From contig NZ_CP081295.1 in NCBI RefSeq assembly GCF_019711375.1, positions 372,001-436,000 of the forward strand: a stretch of DNA of 64,000 bases, given 5' to 3'. The stretch is from Qipengyuania aurantiaca. Lineage in GTDB: Bacteria; Pseudomonadota; Alphaproteobacteria; Sphingomonadales; Sphingomonadaceae. Both the position numbers and the translations under genes were made by a program. The notes under the pieces are model-generated. The model was not told the DNA's origin. It worked only from the letters and a program-made list of their open reading frames with translations, and did not search any database. Shown here in pieces: positions 17,035-24,781 of this stretch (within the stretch, counting starts at the first letter, position 1; every line of letters begins with the position of its first letter).

Positions 17035-18828
17035 ATGTTTTCCAAACAGATGGGCCTCGGGCCGGTTTCCCGCCGCAACTTCATGCTCGGCACCGCCGGT
17101 GTCGCAGCGAGTGGCTTGGCCATGCCGGCCTGGGCTCGGGGCGAGAGCCTGACGCATGCCGCGCAAGGCCCCGGCGAGGTCTCGGGCGAGCGCATCGCGC
17201 TTACTGTCGACAACCATCACTTCGGCGTCGGCGGGCGCAAGGGCCACGCGATTGCCGTCAACGGGACCGTCCCCGGCCCGCTGGTGCGGCTGCGCGAGGG
17301 ACAGAACGTCCGCATCGACGTGACCAACAATCTCGCCGAGGACACCTCCATCCATTGGCATGGCCTCTTGCTGCCTTTCCAGTTCGACGGGGTGCCGGGC
17401 GTCAGCTTCCCGGGCATCAAGCCGGGCGAAACCTTCACCTATGAATTCCCCATCCGGCAGAGCGGCACCTATTGGTGGCACTCGCATTCGGGCCTGCAGG
17501 AGCAGATCGGGCATTACGGCCCTCTCGTGATCGAGAGCGCCGAGCCGGACCCGCGCTACGACCGAGACTATGTCGTCCTGCTAAGCGAATTCACCCCGCG
17601 CCATCCGCACGAGATCGCGCGCCTGCTGAAGGTCGGCGAGCATTACTTCAACTACCAGATGCAGTCCGCGACCGAGGGCGACATGCCGGCGGACGAGCGG
17701 CTGATGTGGGGCGGGATGCGCATGAACCCGCGCGACATTTCCGATGTCACCGGCGCGACATATACCTTCCTTCTCAACGGGCACGGGCCGATGGACGGTC
17801 TCGAATATCTCTTCACGCCGGGCGAGCGGGTGCGGCTGCGGATCATCAACGGCTCGGCCATGACCTTCTTCAACATCCGCATTCCGGGCGTCCCGATGAC
17901 GGTGATTGCCGCAGACGGCATGGACGTGTCGCCGGTCGAGGTGGACGAGTTCCAGATCGGCACGGCGGAGACCTATGATGTGATCGTCACGCCGCCAGCC
18001 GGCAGCCATGCGCTGGTCGCCGAGGCGATGGACCGCAGCGGCATGGGCCTCGCCTCGCTGACCTCGCACAGGGGCCACCGCGCCACGCCACCGCCTCTGC
18101 GCGAACCGGTCACGCTGACCATGGCGGACATGGGCATGGGCTCGATGGATGGTGCAAGCGGCGGGGCGATGAGCCACGACGCGCATGGCGGGATGGACCA
18201 TTCCGGCATGAACCATGGCGGAGATGCGATGGCCGGCATGGACCATAGATCGATGGACCATTCGATGCGCGACACCTCGAAACTGCCGCCGGATGTGAAA
18301 GTCGGCCCCGGGCTCGATATGGTCTCGCCCATGCCGATGGACCGGATGGATTACCCCGGCCTCGGCCTCGACACGGTGCCGCATCGCGTCCTGCGATACA
18401 CGGACCTGAAGGCCGCGCGGATGAATCCGCACCGCATGCCGACCCGGAGCATGGAAATCCATCTCACCGGGAATATGGAACGCTACATGTGGAGCTTCGA
18501 CGGCAGGAAGTTCTCCGCCGTCACCGACGATCCCATCCGCTTCGCCTATGACGAGCGCGTGCGCGTGAAGCTGGTCAACGATACGATGATGGCGCACCCG
18601 ATCCATTTGCACGGCCATTTCTTCGAGCTGGTCAACGGCGCAGGGATGATGAACCAGCCTTTGAAGCACACGGTGATCGTCCAGCCGGGAAGCACGGCAA
18701 CCTTCGATGTCACCGCCAACGAGCCAGGCGACTGGGCCTTCCACTGCCACCTCCTCTACCACATGCACGCTGGCATGATGCAGACCGTCACCGTGCGGCC
18801 CTTCCCCGCGCCGGAGGACGCAGCATGA
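17035..18828 (+). CDS. copA: Copper-resistance multicopper oxidase, CopA/PcoA type
   Basis: Periplasmic multicopper oxidase of 597 residues that oxidises Cu(I). A twin-arginine signal is present (VSRRNFMLGTAGVAASG). All copper ligand blocks are visible: HWHGLLLPFQFDGVPG, WWHSHSGLQEQIGHYG, HPIHLHGHFFELVNG and the type 1 block HCHLLYHMHAGMM. A Met/His-rich insertion at about residues 362-440, with repeated MDHSGM and MDHRSMDHSM units, is the copper-binding region typical of CopA/PcoA. ATG at 17035 is preferred, although ATG at 17050 is possible. The stop overlaps copB by 4 bases. Confidence 0.95.
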   Translation: MFSKQMGLGPVSRRNFMLGTAGVAASGLAMPAWARGESLTHAAQGPGEVSGERIALTVDNHHFGVGGRKGHAIAVNGTVPGPLVRLREGQNVRIDVTNNLAEDTSIHWHGLLLPFQFDGVPGVSFPGIKPGETFTYEFPIRQSGTYWWHSHSGLQEQIGHYGPLVIESAEPDPRYDRDYVVLLSEFTPRHPHEIARLLKVGEHYFNYQMQSATEGDMPADERLMWGGMRMNPRDISDVTGATYTFLLNGHGPMDGLEYLFTPGERVRLRIINGSAMTFFNIRIPGVPMTVIAADGMDVSPVEVDEFQIGTAETYDVIVTPPAGSHALVAEAMDRSGMGLASLTSHRGHRATPPPLREPVTLTMADMGMGSMDGASGGAMSHDAHGGMDHSGMNHGGDAMAGMDHRSMDHSMRDTSKLPPDVKVGPGLDMVSPMPMDRMDYPGLGLDTVPHRVLRYTDLKAARMNPHRMPTRSMEIHLTGNMERYMWSFDGRKFSAVTDDPIRFAYDERVRVKLVNDTMMAHPIHLHGHFFELVNGAGMMNQPLKHTVIVQPGSTATFDVTANEPGDWAFHCHLLYHMHAGMMQTVTVRPFPAPEDAA

Positions 18829-19805
18829 GGCTCCGGACCGTCCTCGCCGCCCCCCTGCTTCTGGGCGCCGCGCCGGCCGCCGCGCAGGACCATTCGGGCC
18901 ATGGCGACCATTCCGCGAACGATCAGGAGGAAGCGCAGCCGCAAGCCGATTCGGAAACGGAAGACCATTCGCGCCACCAGCAGGCCCCCGCGCCGTTCAA
19001 GCTGGCCGATATGACCGGCGCCCCGGCCATGGATCATTCGATGCACCAGGTCGGCGACCTACCCTCCGGCCCGCCCCCGCCCGAAGCATTCGAAGGCCCG
19101 CAGCACGCGGCGGACGAAATCTATGGCGAAGCCGCTATGGCCGAAGCGCGTGCGACCAACCACGCGACGCATGGTGACATGAAGACCGGCACGCTCATGG
19201 TCGAACGGCTCGAAGCGCGTCTCGGCGAAGGCGAGGACGGCTGGCTGTGGGATGTCCAGGGGTGGTACGGCGGCGATATCGACAAGTTCGTCGTCAAATC
19301 CGAAGGCGAAGGCGAGATCGGCGGGGACCTCGAGGACGCCGAAGTGCAGGCGCTGTGGGGCCATGCCATCGGCCCCTTCTTCGACCTCCAGGCAGGCGTC
19401 CGCCTCGACCTCGAGCCCGAAACGCGCAGCCATCTCGTCCTCGGCGTGCAGGGGCTTGCGCCCTATATGTGGCATGTCGACGGCGCGCTGTTCCTCTCCG
19501 ACCGCGGCGACATCACCGCGCGGATCGAGGGCGAATACGACCAGAAGATCACCCAACGCCTGATCCTCCAGCCGCGCGTCGAACTGGAACTCGCGGCGCA
19601 GGAAATCCCCGAACGCGGCATCGGCGCCGGGCTGACCAAGATCGAGCCGGGCCTGCGCCTTCGTTGCGAGATCGCCCGTGAATTCGCACCCTATGTCGGC
19701 GTCGAATACGAAGCCAAGCTCGGCGAAACTGCCGACCTCGCGCGCGAAGAGGGCGAGGACGCCGCCGGGTTCAAACTGCTCGCCGGTATCCGCGCATGGT
19801 TCTGA
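18825..19805 (+). CDS. copB: Copper-resistance outer-membrane protein CopB
   Basis: A 326-residue outer-membrane protein of the CopB/PcoB family. A Sec signal peptide (MRLRTVLAAPLLLGAAPAAA) is followed by a His/Asp-rich N-terminal part with DHSGHGDHS and MDHSMHQ motifs that should bind copper. The C-terminal 200 residues form the CopB beta-barrel domain: VERLEARLGEGEDGWLWDVQ, FDLQAGVRLDLEPETRSHL and RGIGAGLTKIEPGLRLRCEI, ending in LLAGIRAWF with the terminal Phe of barrel proteins. Overlaps copA by ATGA, so it is translationally coupled. Confidence 0.94.
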   Translation: MRLRTVLAAPLLLGAAPAAAQDHSGHGDHSANDQEEAQPQADSETEDHSRHQQAPAPFKLADMTGAPAMDHSMHQVGDLPSGPPPPEAFEGPQHAADEIYGEAAMAEARATNHATHGDMKTGTLMVERLEARLGEGEDGWLWDVQGWYGGDIDKFVVKSEGEGEIGGDLEDAEVQALWGHAIGPFFDLQAGVRLDLEPETRSHLVLGVQGLAPYMWHVDGALFLSDRGDITARIEGEYDQKITQRLILQPRVELELAAQEIPERGIGAGLTKIEPGLRLRCEIAREFAPYVGVEYEAKLGETADLAREEGEDAAGFKLLAGIRAWF

Positions 19806-19877
19806 GTCAGCGCACGCATTCGTAGTCATCCACGCGCGCTCTGGCCTAATGACGCGGGGCTTGGCAGAACCTTCGCC

Positions 19878-21077
19878 ATGGGAGAGAAAACCGTCGCCAT
19901 GCTCACCGCAGGGGGTCTTGCGCCCTGCCTGTCCTCCGCCGTCGGGGGGCTGATCGAACGCTATTCCGAGATCGCGCCCGATGTGCGCATCCTTGCCTAT
20001 CGCAACGGCTATGCAGGTCTGCTGACGGGCAACAGCATCGAGGCGACCGCCGTGGTGCGCGCCAGTGCGGGCCGGCTCCATGCCTTTGGCGGCAGCCCCA
20101 TCGGCAACAGCCGCGTGAAGCTGACCAATGTCGCCGACTGCGTGAAGCGCGGCCTGGTGCAGGAGGGCGAGGACCCGCTCGCCGTGGCTGCCGAGCAGCT
20201 CAAGCGCGACCGCGTGGATATCCTCCACACCATCGGCGGAGACGACACCAACACCGCAGCCGCCGATCTCAAAGCGCATCTCGCCGCCATCGGCTCCAAC
20301 CTCACCGTGGTCGGCCTGCCCAAGACGATCGACAACGACGTCGTGCCCATCCGCCAGTCGCTGGGCGCATGGACGGCGGCCGAGCAGGGCGCGCTCTTCG
20401 CCCGCAACATCATCGCCGAATTCTCGGCCAACCCGAACATGCTGATCGTGCATGAGGTGATGGGCCGAAATTGCGGCTGGCTGACCGCGGCAACCGCGCG
20501 CGCGCATCACGAATGGGTCGGCACCGCGCCGTTTGCCGAATGGGTCGACAACGCCGCCGCGCGCTGGGACGTGCACGGCGTTTACATCCCCGAGCGAGCC
20601 TTCGACCTTGCCGCCGAAGTCGAGCGCCTGCGCCGCGTCATGGACGAGCACGGCGGGGTGAACCTGTTCATCTCCGAAGGCGCCGGCTTGGGCGAGATCG
20701 TGGGCGCTATGGAGGCCGCAGGCGAGGAGGTCCCGCGCGACGCTTTCGGGCATGTGAAGCTCGACACGATCAACCCCGGCCAGTGGTTCGCCGACCGCTT
20801 CGCCAAGGAACTGGGCGCGGAAAAGGTACTGGTGCAGAAGAGCGGCTACTTCTCGCGCTCCGCCCCCGCCAACGCCTCCGACCGCGAACTGATCGCGCAC
20901 TGCACCCGCCTCGCGGTAGACGCGGCTCTCCAAGGCACCAGCGGCGTGGTCGGCCATGACGAAGAGCGCGGCGACGAACTCAGGGTCATCGAATTCGACC
21001 GCATCGCCGGCGGCAAGACGTTCGACGTGACCCAGAGCTGGTTCCGCGAGCTGCTCGCCGAACTCGGACAAGCCTGA
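19878..21077 (+). CDS. pfp: Phosphofructokinase, pyrophosphate-dependent type
   Basis: A PFKA-superfamily enzyme of 399 residues, converting fructose 6-phosphate to the 1,6-bisphosphate (reversibly when PPi is the donor). The phosphodonor motif is GGDDTN at residues 120-125; the Asp at 123 (where ATP enzymes have Gly) together with Lys149 in PKTIDND (148-154) is the published marker for pyrophosphate as donor. D152 is the catalytic base. Substrate-binding segments HEVMGRNCGWL and ISEGAGLGEI are intact. Lies between copB and an NmrA-like gene with no coupling to either. Confidence 0.9.
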   Translation: MGEKTVAMLTAGGLAPCLSSAVGGLIERYSEIAPDVRILAYRNGYAGLLTGNSIEATAVVRASAGRLHAFGGSPIGNSRVKLTNVADCVKRGLVQEGEDPLAVAAEQLKRDRVDILHTIGGDDTNTAAADLKAHLAAIGSNLTVVGLPKTIDNDVVPIRQSLGAWTAAEQGALFARNIIAEFSANPNMLIVHEVMGRNCGWLTAATARAHHEWVGTAPFAEWVDNAAARWDVHGVYIPERAFDLAAEVERLRRVMDEHGGVNLFISEGAGLGEIVGAMEAAGEEVPRDAFGHVKLDTINPGQWFADRFAKELGAEKVLVQKSGYFSRSAPANASDRELIAHCTRLAVDAALQGTSGVVGHDEERGDELRVIEFDRIAGGKTFDVTQSWFRELLAELGQA

Positions 21078-21130
21078 GCCGGAACGCCCTCCTGCCTGGC
21101 CGGTTGCATCGGCAACACAGGAGTACTTGC

Positions 21131-21730
21131 ATGAGAATTCTCGTCGCCGGGTCCACCGGCAACACCGGCACACGCCTCGTCAAGGAATTGCAGAGCCGTG
21201 GCCACGAAACGGTCGCGCTGGTTCGCGAGTCTTCCGACACCAGCAAACTGCCCGAGGGCGCCACTCTTCGCCAAGGCGACCTGACCAATCTTCAGAGCGA
21301 TGTAACGGACGGATGCGAGGTCGTGATTTTCGCGGCCGGTTCGGGCGGCGACACGAGCGCGGAGATGACCGACAAGGTCGATCGGGACGGCGCGATAAGG
21401 CTGATCGACATTGCCGAGAAGAGCGATGTCCGCCGCTTTGTGATGCTGAGCTCGGTTGGTGCGGACGATCCCGATCCCGACAGCGACCTTGCCCATTACC
21501 TCGAGGCAAAGCACGCCGCCGACGAGCATCTGAAGAAGAGCGATCTCGAATACGCCATCCTGCGGCCTGTCGCGCTCACGGATGACGGGCCTACGGGCTC
21601 GGTGAAATTGGGCGACGAGGTCGATCCCAAGGGCAAGGCGGCGCGCGGCGACGTGGCGCAGGTGCTGGCCGACGCGGCCGAACAGCAGGAATGGACCGGC
21701 GCAATCAAGCTGATGGAAACGGTCTACTAA
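21131..21730 (+). CDS. NAD(P)-binding NmrA/atypical SDR family protein
   Basis: A 199-residue Rossmann protein of the atypical SDR-a5/NAD(P)H-binding type (YwnB/HSCARG-like). The dinucleotide motif is ILVAGSTGNTGTRLVKEL at residues 3-20; MLSSVGADDPDPDSD and YLEAKHAADEHLKKSDLEY hold the central strand and the Tyr-like region, but the classical YxxxK is replaced. Probably a redox-sensing or epimerase/reductase-type protein; substrate unknown. The ATG at 21131 replaces the longer in-frame start 27 bases upstream because it begins directly with the first Rossmann strand. Ends in a strong terminator. Confidence 0.88.
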   Translation: MRILVAGSTGNTGTRLVKELQSRGHETVALVRESSDTSKLPEGATLRQGDLTNLQSDVTDGCEVVIFAAGSGGDTSAEMTDKVDRDGAIRLIDIAEKSDVRRFVMLSSVGADDPDPDSDLAHYLEAKHAADEHLKKSDLEYAILRPVALTDDGPTGSVKLGDEVDPKGKAARGDVAQVLADAAEQQEWTGAIKLMETVY

Positions 21731-21750
21731 GCCGCCGCTTTCGGACAGAA

Positions 21751-21787
21751 AAACGCCGCCTGTTCCCTTGGAGAACGGGCGGCGTTT
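21751..21787. terminator. Bidirectional terminator between convergent genes
   Basis: A 15-base-pair stem, AAACGCCGCCTGTTC against GAACGGGCGGCGTTT with one G-T wobble, loop of 7 bases. An A-run precedes it and T-rich sequence (TTTCTGTTT) follows, so it can end transcription from both the NmrA-like gene and the convergent SDR gene. Confidence 0.88.
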
Positions 21788-21809
21788 CTGTTTGCGGTAA
21801 CAGTATAGC

Positions 21810-22595
21810 TTAACGCGGAGCCATGCGGATGGCGCCGTCGAGGCGGACGTCTTCGCCGTTGAAATAATCGCACTCGATCATGGTCATGGCGAGCTGCGCG
21901 TATTCTTCCGGATTGCCGAGGCGCTTGGGGAACGGGACCGAGGCGGCCAGCGCGTCCTTCACCTGCGGCGGGGCGGCGTTCATCAGCGGGGTGTTGAAGA
22001 TGCCCGGCAGGATGGTGTTGATGCGGATGCCTTCGTTCATCAGGTCGCGCGCGATGGGGAGGGTCATGCCGATCACGCCGCCCTTCGAAGCCGAATAGGC
22101 CGCCTGGCCGATCTGGCCGTCTTCACCGGCCACGCTGGCCGTGTTGACGATGGCGCCGCGCGCGCCGTCTTCGTTCAGCGGGTCGAGGCTCATCATACCG
22201 GCGGCCGACTTGGCGATGCAGCGGAAGGTGCCGATCAAATTGACCTGGATGACGAATTCGAAGGCCTGGAGCGGGAAGTGGCTGATCTCGCCGGTCTGCT
22301 TGTCGCGCTTGGCCGTCTTGATGGCGTTGCCGATGCCGGCGCAATTGACGAGGATGCGTTCCTGGCCATGCGCTTCGCGTGCCTTGGCGAAACCGGCGTC
22401 GACGTCCTCGTCGCTCATCACATTGACCTTGCAGAAAATGCCGCCGATGTCCTTGGCGACCGCTTCGCCCTTTTCTTCGTTCATGTCGAAGATGGCGACC
22501 TTCGCGCCCTTGGCCGCGATCGCGCGGGCGGTGGCTTCACCGAGACCCGATGCGCCACCGGTGACGACGGCGGGGGTATTGCTGCTGACTTCCAT
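21810..22595 (-). CDS. SDR-family dehydrogenase, 3-hydroxyacyl-CoA dehydrogenase type 2-like
   Basis: Classical short-chain dehydrogenase, 261 residues. TGGASGLGEATARAIAAKGA binds NAD, NCAGIGNA is the NAG-like motif and Tyr-Lys are in QAAYSASKGG. The arrangement, with FDMNEEKGEAVAKDIG after the glycine motif and ILPGIFNTPLMNAAP, is closest to HSD10/3-hydroxyacyl-CoA dehydrogenases. Together with the neighbouring thiolase on the same strand it fits fatty-acid beta-oxidation. A pair of REP-like elements lies between the two genes. Confidence 0.9.
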   Translation of the reverse strand: MEVSSNTPAVVTGGASGLGEATARAIAAKGAKVAIFDMNEEKGEAVAKDIGGIFCKVNVMSDEDVDAGFAKAREAHGQERILVNCAGIGNAIKTAKRDKQTGEISHFPLQAFEFVIQVNLIGTFRCIAKSAAGMMSLDPLNEDGARGAIVNTASVAGEDGQIGQAAYSASKGGVIGMTLPIARDLMNEGIRINTILPGIFNTPLMNAAPPQVKDALAASVPFPKRLGNPEEYAQLAMTMIECDYFNGEDVRLDGAIRMAPR

Positions 22596-22618
22596 TATTC
22601 TCTCCTGAGATCAGAAAA

Positions 22619-22710
22619 CCGTTCGCCCTGAGCCTGTCGAAGGGCCGTCCTTCACTTGTGGCGCATCGCTAGAAGAAAGTGCGGTGCTTCGACAAGCTCA
22701 GCACGAACGG
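22619..22710. repeat. Pair of inverted REP-like palindromic elements
   Basis: Two 29-base elements in opposite orientation, 22619-22647 and 22682-22710. They agree at 24 of 29 positions. Each starts CCGTTCG and contains TGAGC and TGTCGAAG; each can fold into a small hairpin whose stem differs but stays paired (GCCCT/AGGGC in the first, GTGCT/AGCAC in the second). Elements of this sequence are known as dispersed repeats in sphingomonads and other proteobacteria. The pair sits between the SDR and thiolase genes. Confidence 0.85.
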
Positions 22711-22732
22711 AAAATTGATGTTTCGCGTTCGA

Positions 22733-23905
22733 TTAAAGTGCCTCAACGATGGTCACGTTGGCGACGCCGCCGCCTTCGCACATCGTCTGCAGGCCATATT
22801 TCTTGCCCCGCGCCTTGAGCGCGTGGACCAGCGTGACCATGAGCTTGGTGCCCGATGCACCCAAGGGGTGGCCGAGCGCAATAGCCCCGCCGTTGACGTT
22901 GAGCTTTTCCGGGTCCGCACCGGTGTGCTTGAGCCATGCGAGCGGCACGGGCGCGAAAGCCTCGTTCACTTCGAACAGGTCGATGTCGGAAATCTTCATC
23001 CCCGCACGTTCGAGCGCGCGATCGGTGGCGAAGAGCGGTTCCTCCAGCATGATCACCGGGTCGCCGGCCGTCACGGTGAGATTGTGAATGCGCGCCAATG
23101 GCGTGAGGCCGTATTCCTTCAGCGCCTTCTCGCTCACCACCAGCACCGCGCTCGACCCGTCGCAGATCTGGCTGCTGGAAGCGGCGGTGATCGTGCCTTC
23201 GGGGCTGAGCAGCTTCACGCCGGAAATGCCTTCCAGCGTTGCGTCGAAACGGATGCCCTCGTCCACCGTGTGCATTTCGGTGCCTTCGGGCGTCTCGATT
23301 TCCACCGGCACGATCTCGTCGGTGAAGGCGCCCGACTTGGTCGCTTCGATCGCCTTCTGGTGACTGGCGAGAGCAAAGCGGTCGAGATCGTCCTTGGTGA
23401 AGCCGTGCTTCTTCACGATCATTTCCGCGCCCATGAACTGGGACCACTGGATGCCGGGGTATTTCTCTTCAAGGCCCGGCGATTTGTAGTTCCCGAGGCC
23501 CTCCTTCATGTGGAACATGGCGGTCGAGCCCATCGGCACGCGCGTCATGCTTTCGACGCCGCTGGCAATCACCACATCCTGCGTCCCGCTCATCACGGCC
23601 TGCGCGGCGAACTGGATCGCCTGCTGGCTGGAACCGCACTGGCGGTCGATGGTCACCGCTGGCACGCCCTCGCCGAGATGCTTCGAGGCGAGCACAGCGT
23701 TGCGGCCCACCTGCATGGCCTGTTCGCCGCCTTGGCTGACGCAGCCCATCACGACATCGTCCACCGCCTTCGCCTCGAGCCCCGAACGCTCCATCACTGC
23801 GTCGAGAGACTTTGCCGCGAGGTCGACCGGGTGGACGCCCGCAAGCCGCCCTCCCCGACGCCCACCGGCGGTGCGAACGGCTTCGACGATATAGGCTTCG
23901 GGCAT
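22733..23905 (-). CDS. Acetyl-CoA C-acyltransferase (thiolase)
   Basis: A 390-residue thiolase. The acylated Cys is in DRQCGSSQQAIQFAAQ (about residue 90); the catalytic His is in GGAIALGHPLGASG (about residue 349) and the second Cys in TMCEGGG (about residue 379). Length and the QCGSS motif match acetyl-CoA acetyltransferases and 3-ketoacyl-CoA thiolases; the partner SDR dehydrogenase downstream suggests a degradative role, though biosynthetic use cannot be excluded. Divergent from the oxygenase operon with 129 bases between. Confidence 0.94.
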   Translation of the reverse strand: MPEAYIVEAVRTAGGRRGGRLAGVHPVDLAAKSLDAVMERSGLEAKAVDDVVMGCVSQGGEQAMQVGRNAVLASKHLGEGVPAVTIDRQCGSSQQAIQFAAQAVMSGTQDVVIASGVESMTRVPMGSTAMFHMKEGLGNYKSPGLEEKYPGIQWSQFMGAEMIVKKHGFTKDDLDRFALASHQKAIEATKSGAFTDEIVPVEIETPEGTEMHTVDEGIRFDATLEGISGVKLLSPEGTITAASSSQICDGSSAVLVVSEKALKEYGLTPLARIHNLTVTAGDPVIMLEEPLFATDRALERAGMKISDIDLFEVNEAFAPVPLAWLKHTGADPEKLNVNGGAIALGHPLGASGTKLMVTLVHALKARGKKYGLQTMCEGGGVANVTIVEAL

Positions 23906-24034
23906 GGGAAATCCTCTTCGGTTGCGATTTGCGACCGGCCTATGGCTGGTTTCCGTTTACGTCAAGTGCAGCTTGCGGGGATGCGCGCGGAGCCGTGCTT
24001 GCGAGCTGTCGGAGCGCATCGTAAGGCTTGCCCC

Positions 24035-24781
24035 ATGGCCGCGAAGAAGCTTTTCGAAATCAATCCGGACCTCGACCGCAAGGCGCTTGCCGAGCGGTTC
24101 GCAAAGGCGGGTCGCATCCAGGTGCGCAATGTCCTGACGCAGGAAACGGCGCGCGAAATCCAGATGATCCTCGCGCGGACGACCAAGTGGGGCATGTCGG
24201 TCATGGCCGACGACGGTTCGGGTGCAAAGCCGCAGAGCTTCCGCTTGGAAGAGATGCAGGCCCCGGGCGGCGCGGACAGGGTGAACGCCGCTGCCATGGC
24301 CGCTCACCAGTCATCCGCGCGCGGCGACTACGGCTTCCGCTTCGCGCAATACCCCATGCTGACCGCGCTTCAGGAAGGATGGGACCCGGGAAGCCCGCAC
24401 GAATTGCTGCTCGAATACATCAACGCGCCCGAGTTCCTCGATCTTGTACGGGACATCACCCGCACACCGACCCTGACCAAGGCGGACGGTTCGGCCTCAT
24501 TGTTTGCCGCCAACCATTACCTCGGGCGGCACATCGACAGTCATGTGGCGGAAGGGTGGCGCTTTGCCTATGTCCTCAACTTCGCGCCCGAAAACTGGCA
24601 CCCGGACTGGGGCGGCTACCTCAATTTCCTCGACGAGGACGGGGACGTGATCGAAGGCTGGAAGCCGCGCTTCAACGCGCTCAACCTCTTCGCCGTGCCC
24701 ACGGCCCACCAGGTATCCTACGTCCCGCCCTTCGCGCCCGTCGGCCGTACGGCGCTGGTGGGGTGGCTCCGCGACCAATGA
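24035..24781 (+). CDS. Fe(II)/2-oxoglutarate-dependent oxygenase, prolyl-4-hydroxylase-like
   Basis: A 248-residue dioxygenase. The double-stranded beta-helix residues are complete: H166-x-D168 in YLGRHIDSHVAEGW, distal H225 in VPTAHQVSYVPPF and R238 (GRTALVGW) for 2-oxoglutarate. The C-terminal segment FAPENWHPDWGGYLNFLDED is typical of the 2OG-FeII_Oxy_3 / proline hydroxylase type seen in sphingomonads. The reading frame is open far upstream, but the ATG at 24035 begins the conserved protein. No signal peptide, so cytoplasmic. The stop overlaps the next gene by ATGA. The substrate, possibly a protein or peptide residue, is unknown. Confidence 0.88.
   Translation: MAAKKLFEINPDLDRKALAERFAKAGRIQVRNVLTQETAREIQMILARTTKWGMSVMADDGSGAKPQSFRLEEMQAPGGADRVNAAAMAAHQSSARGDYGFRFAQYPMLTALQEGWDPGSPHELLLEYINAPEFLDLVRDITRTPTLTKADGSASLFAANHYLGRHIDSHVAEGWRFAYVLNFAPENWHPDWGGYLNFLDEDGDVIEGWKPRFNALNLFAVPTAHQVSYVPPFAPVGRTALVGWLRDQ

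Noticed and set aside
19059..21173. 704-codon open frame on the minus strand
   Set aside because: Antisense across copB and the phosphofructokinase gene, both of which have catalytic or family motifs.
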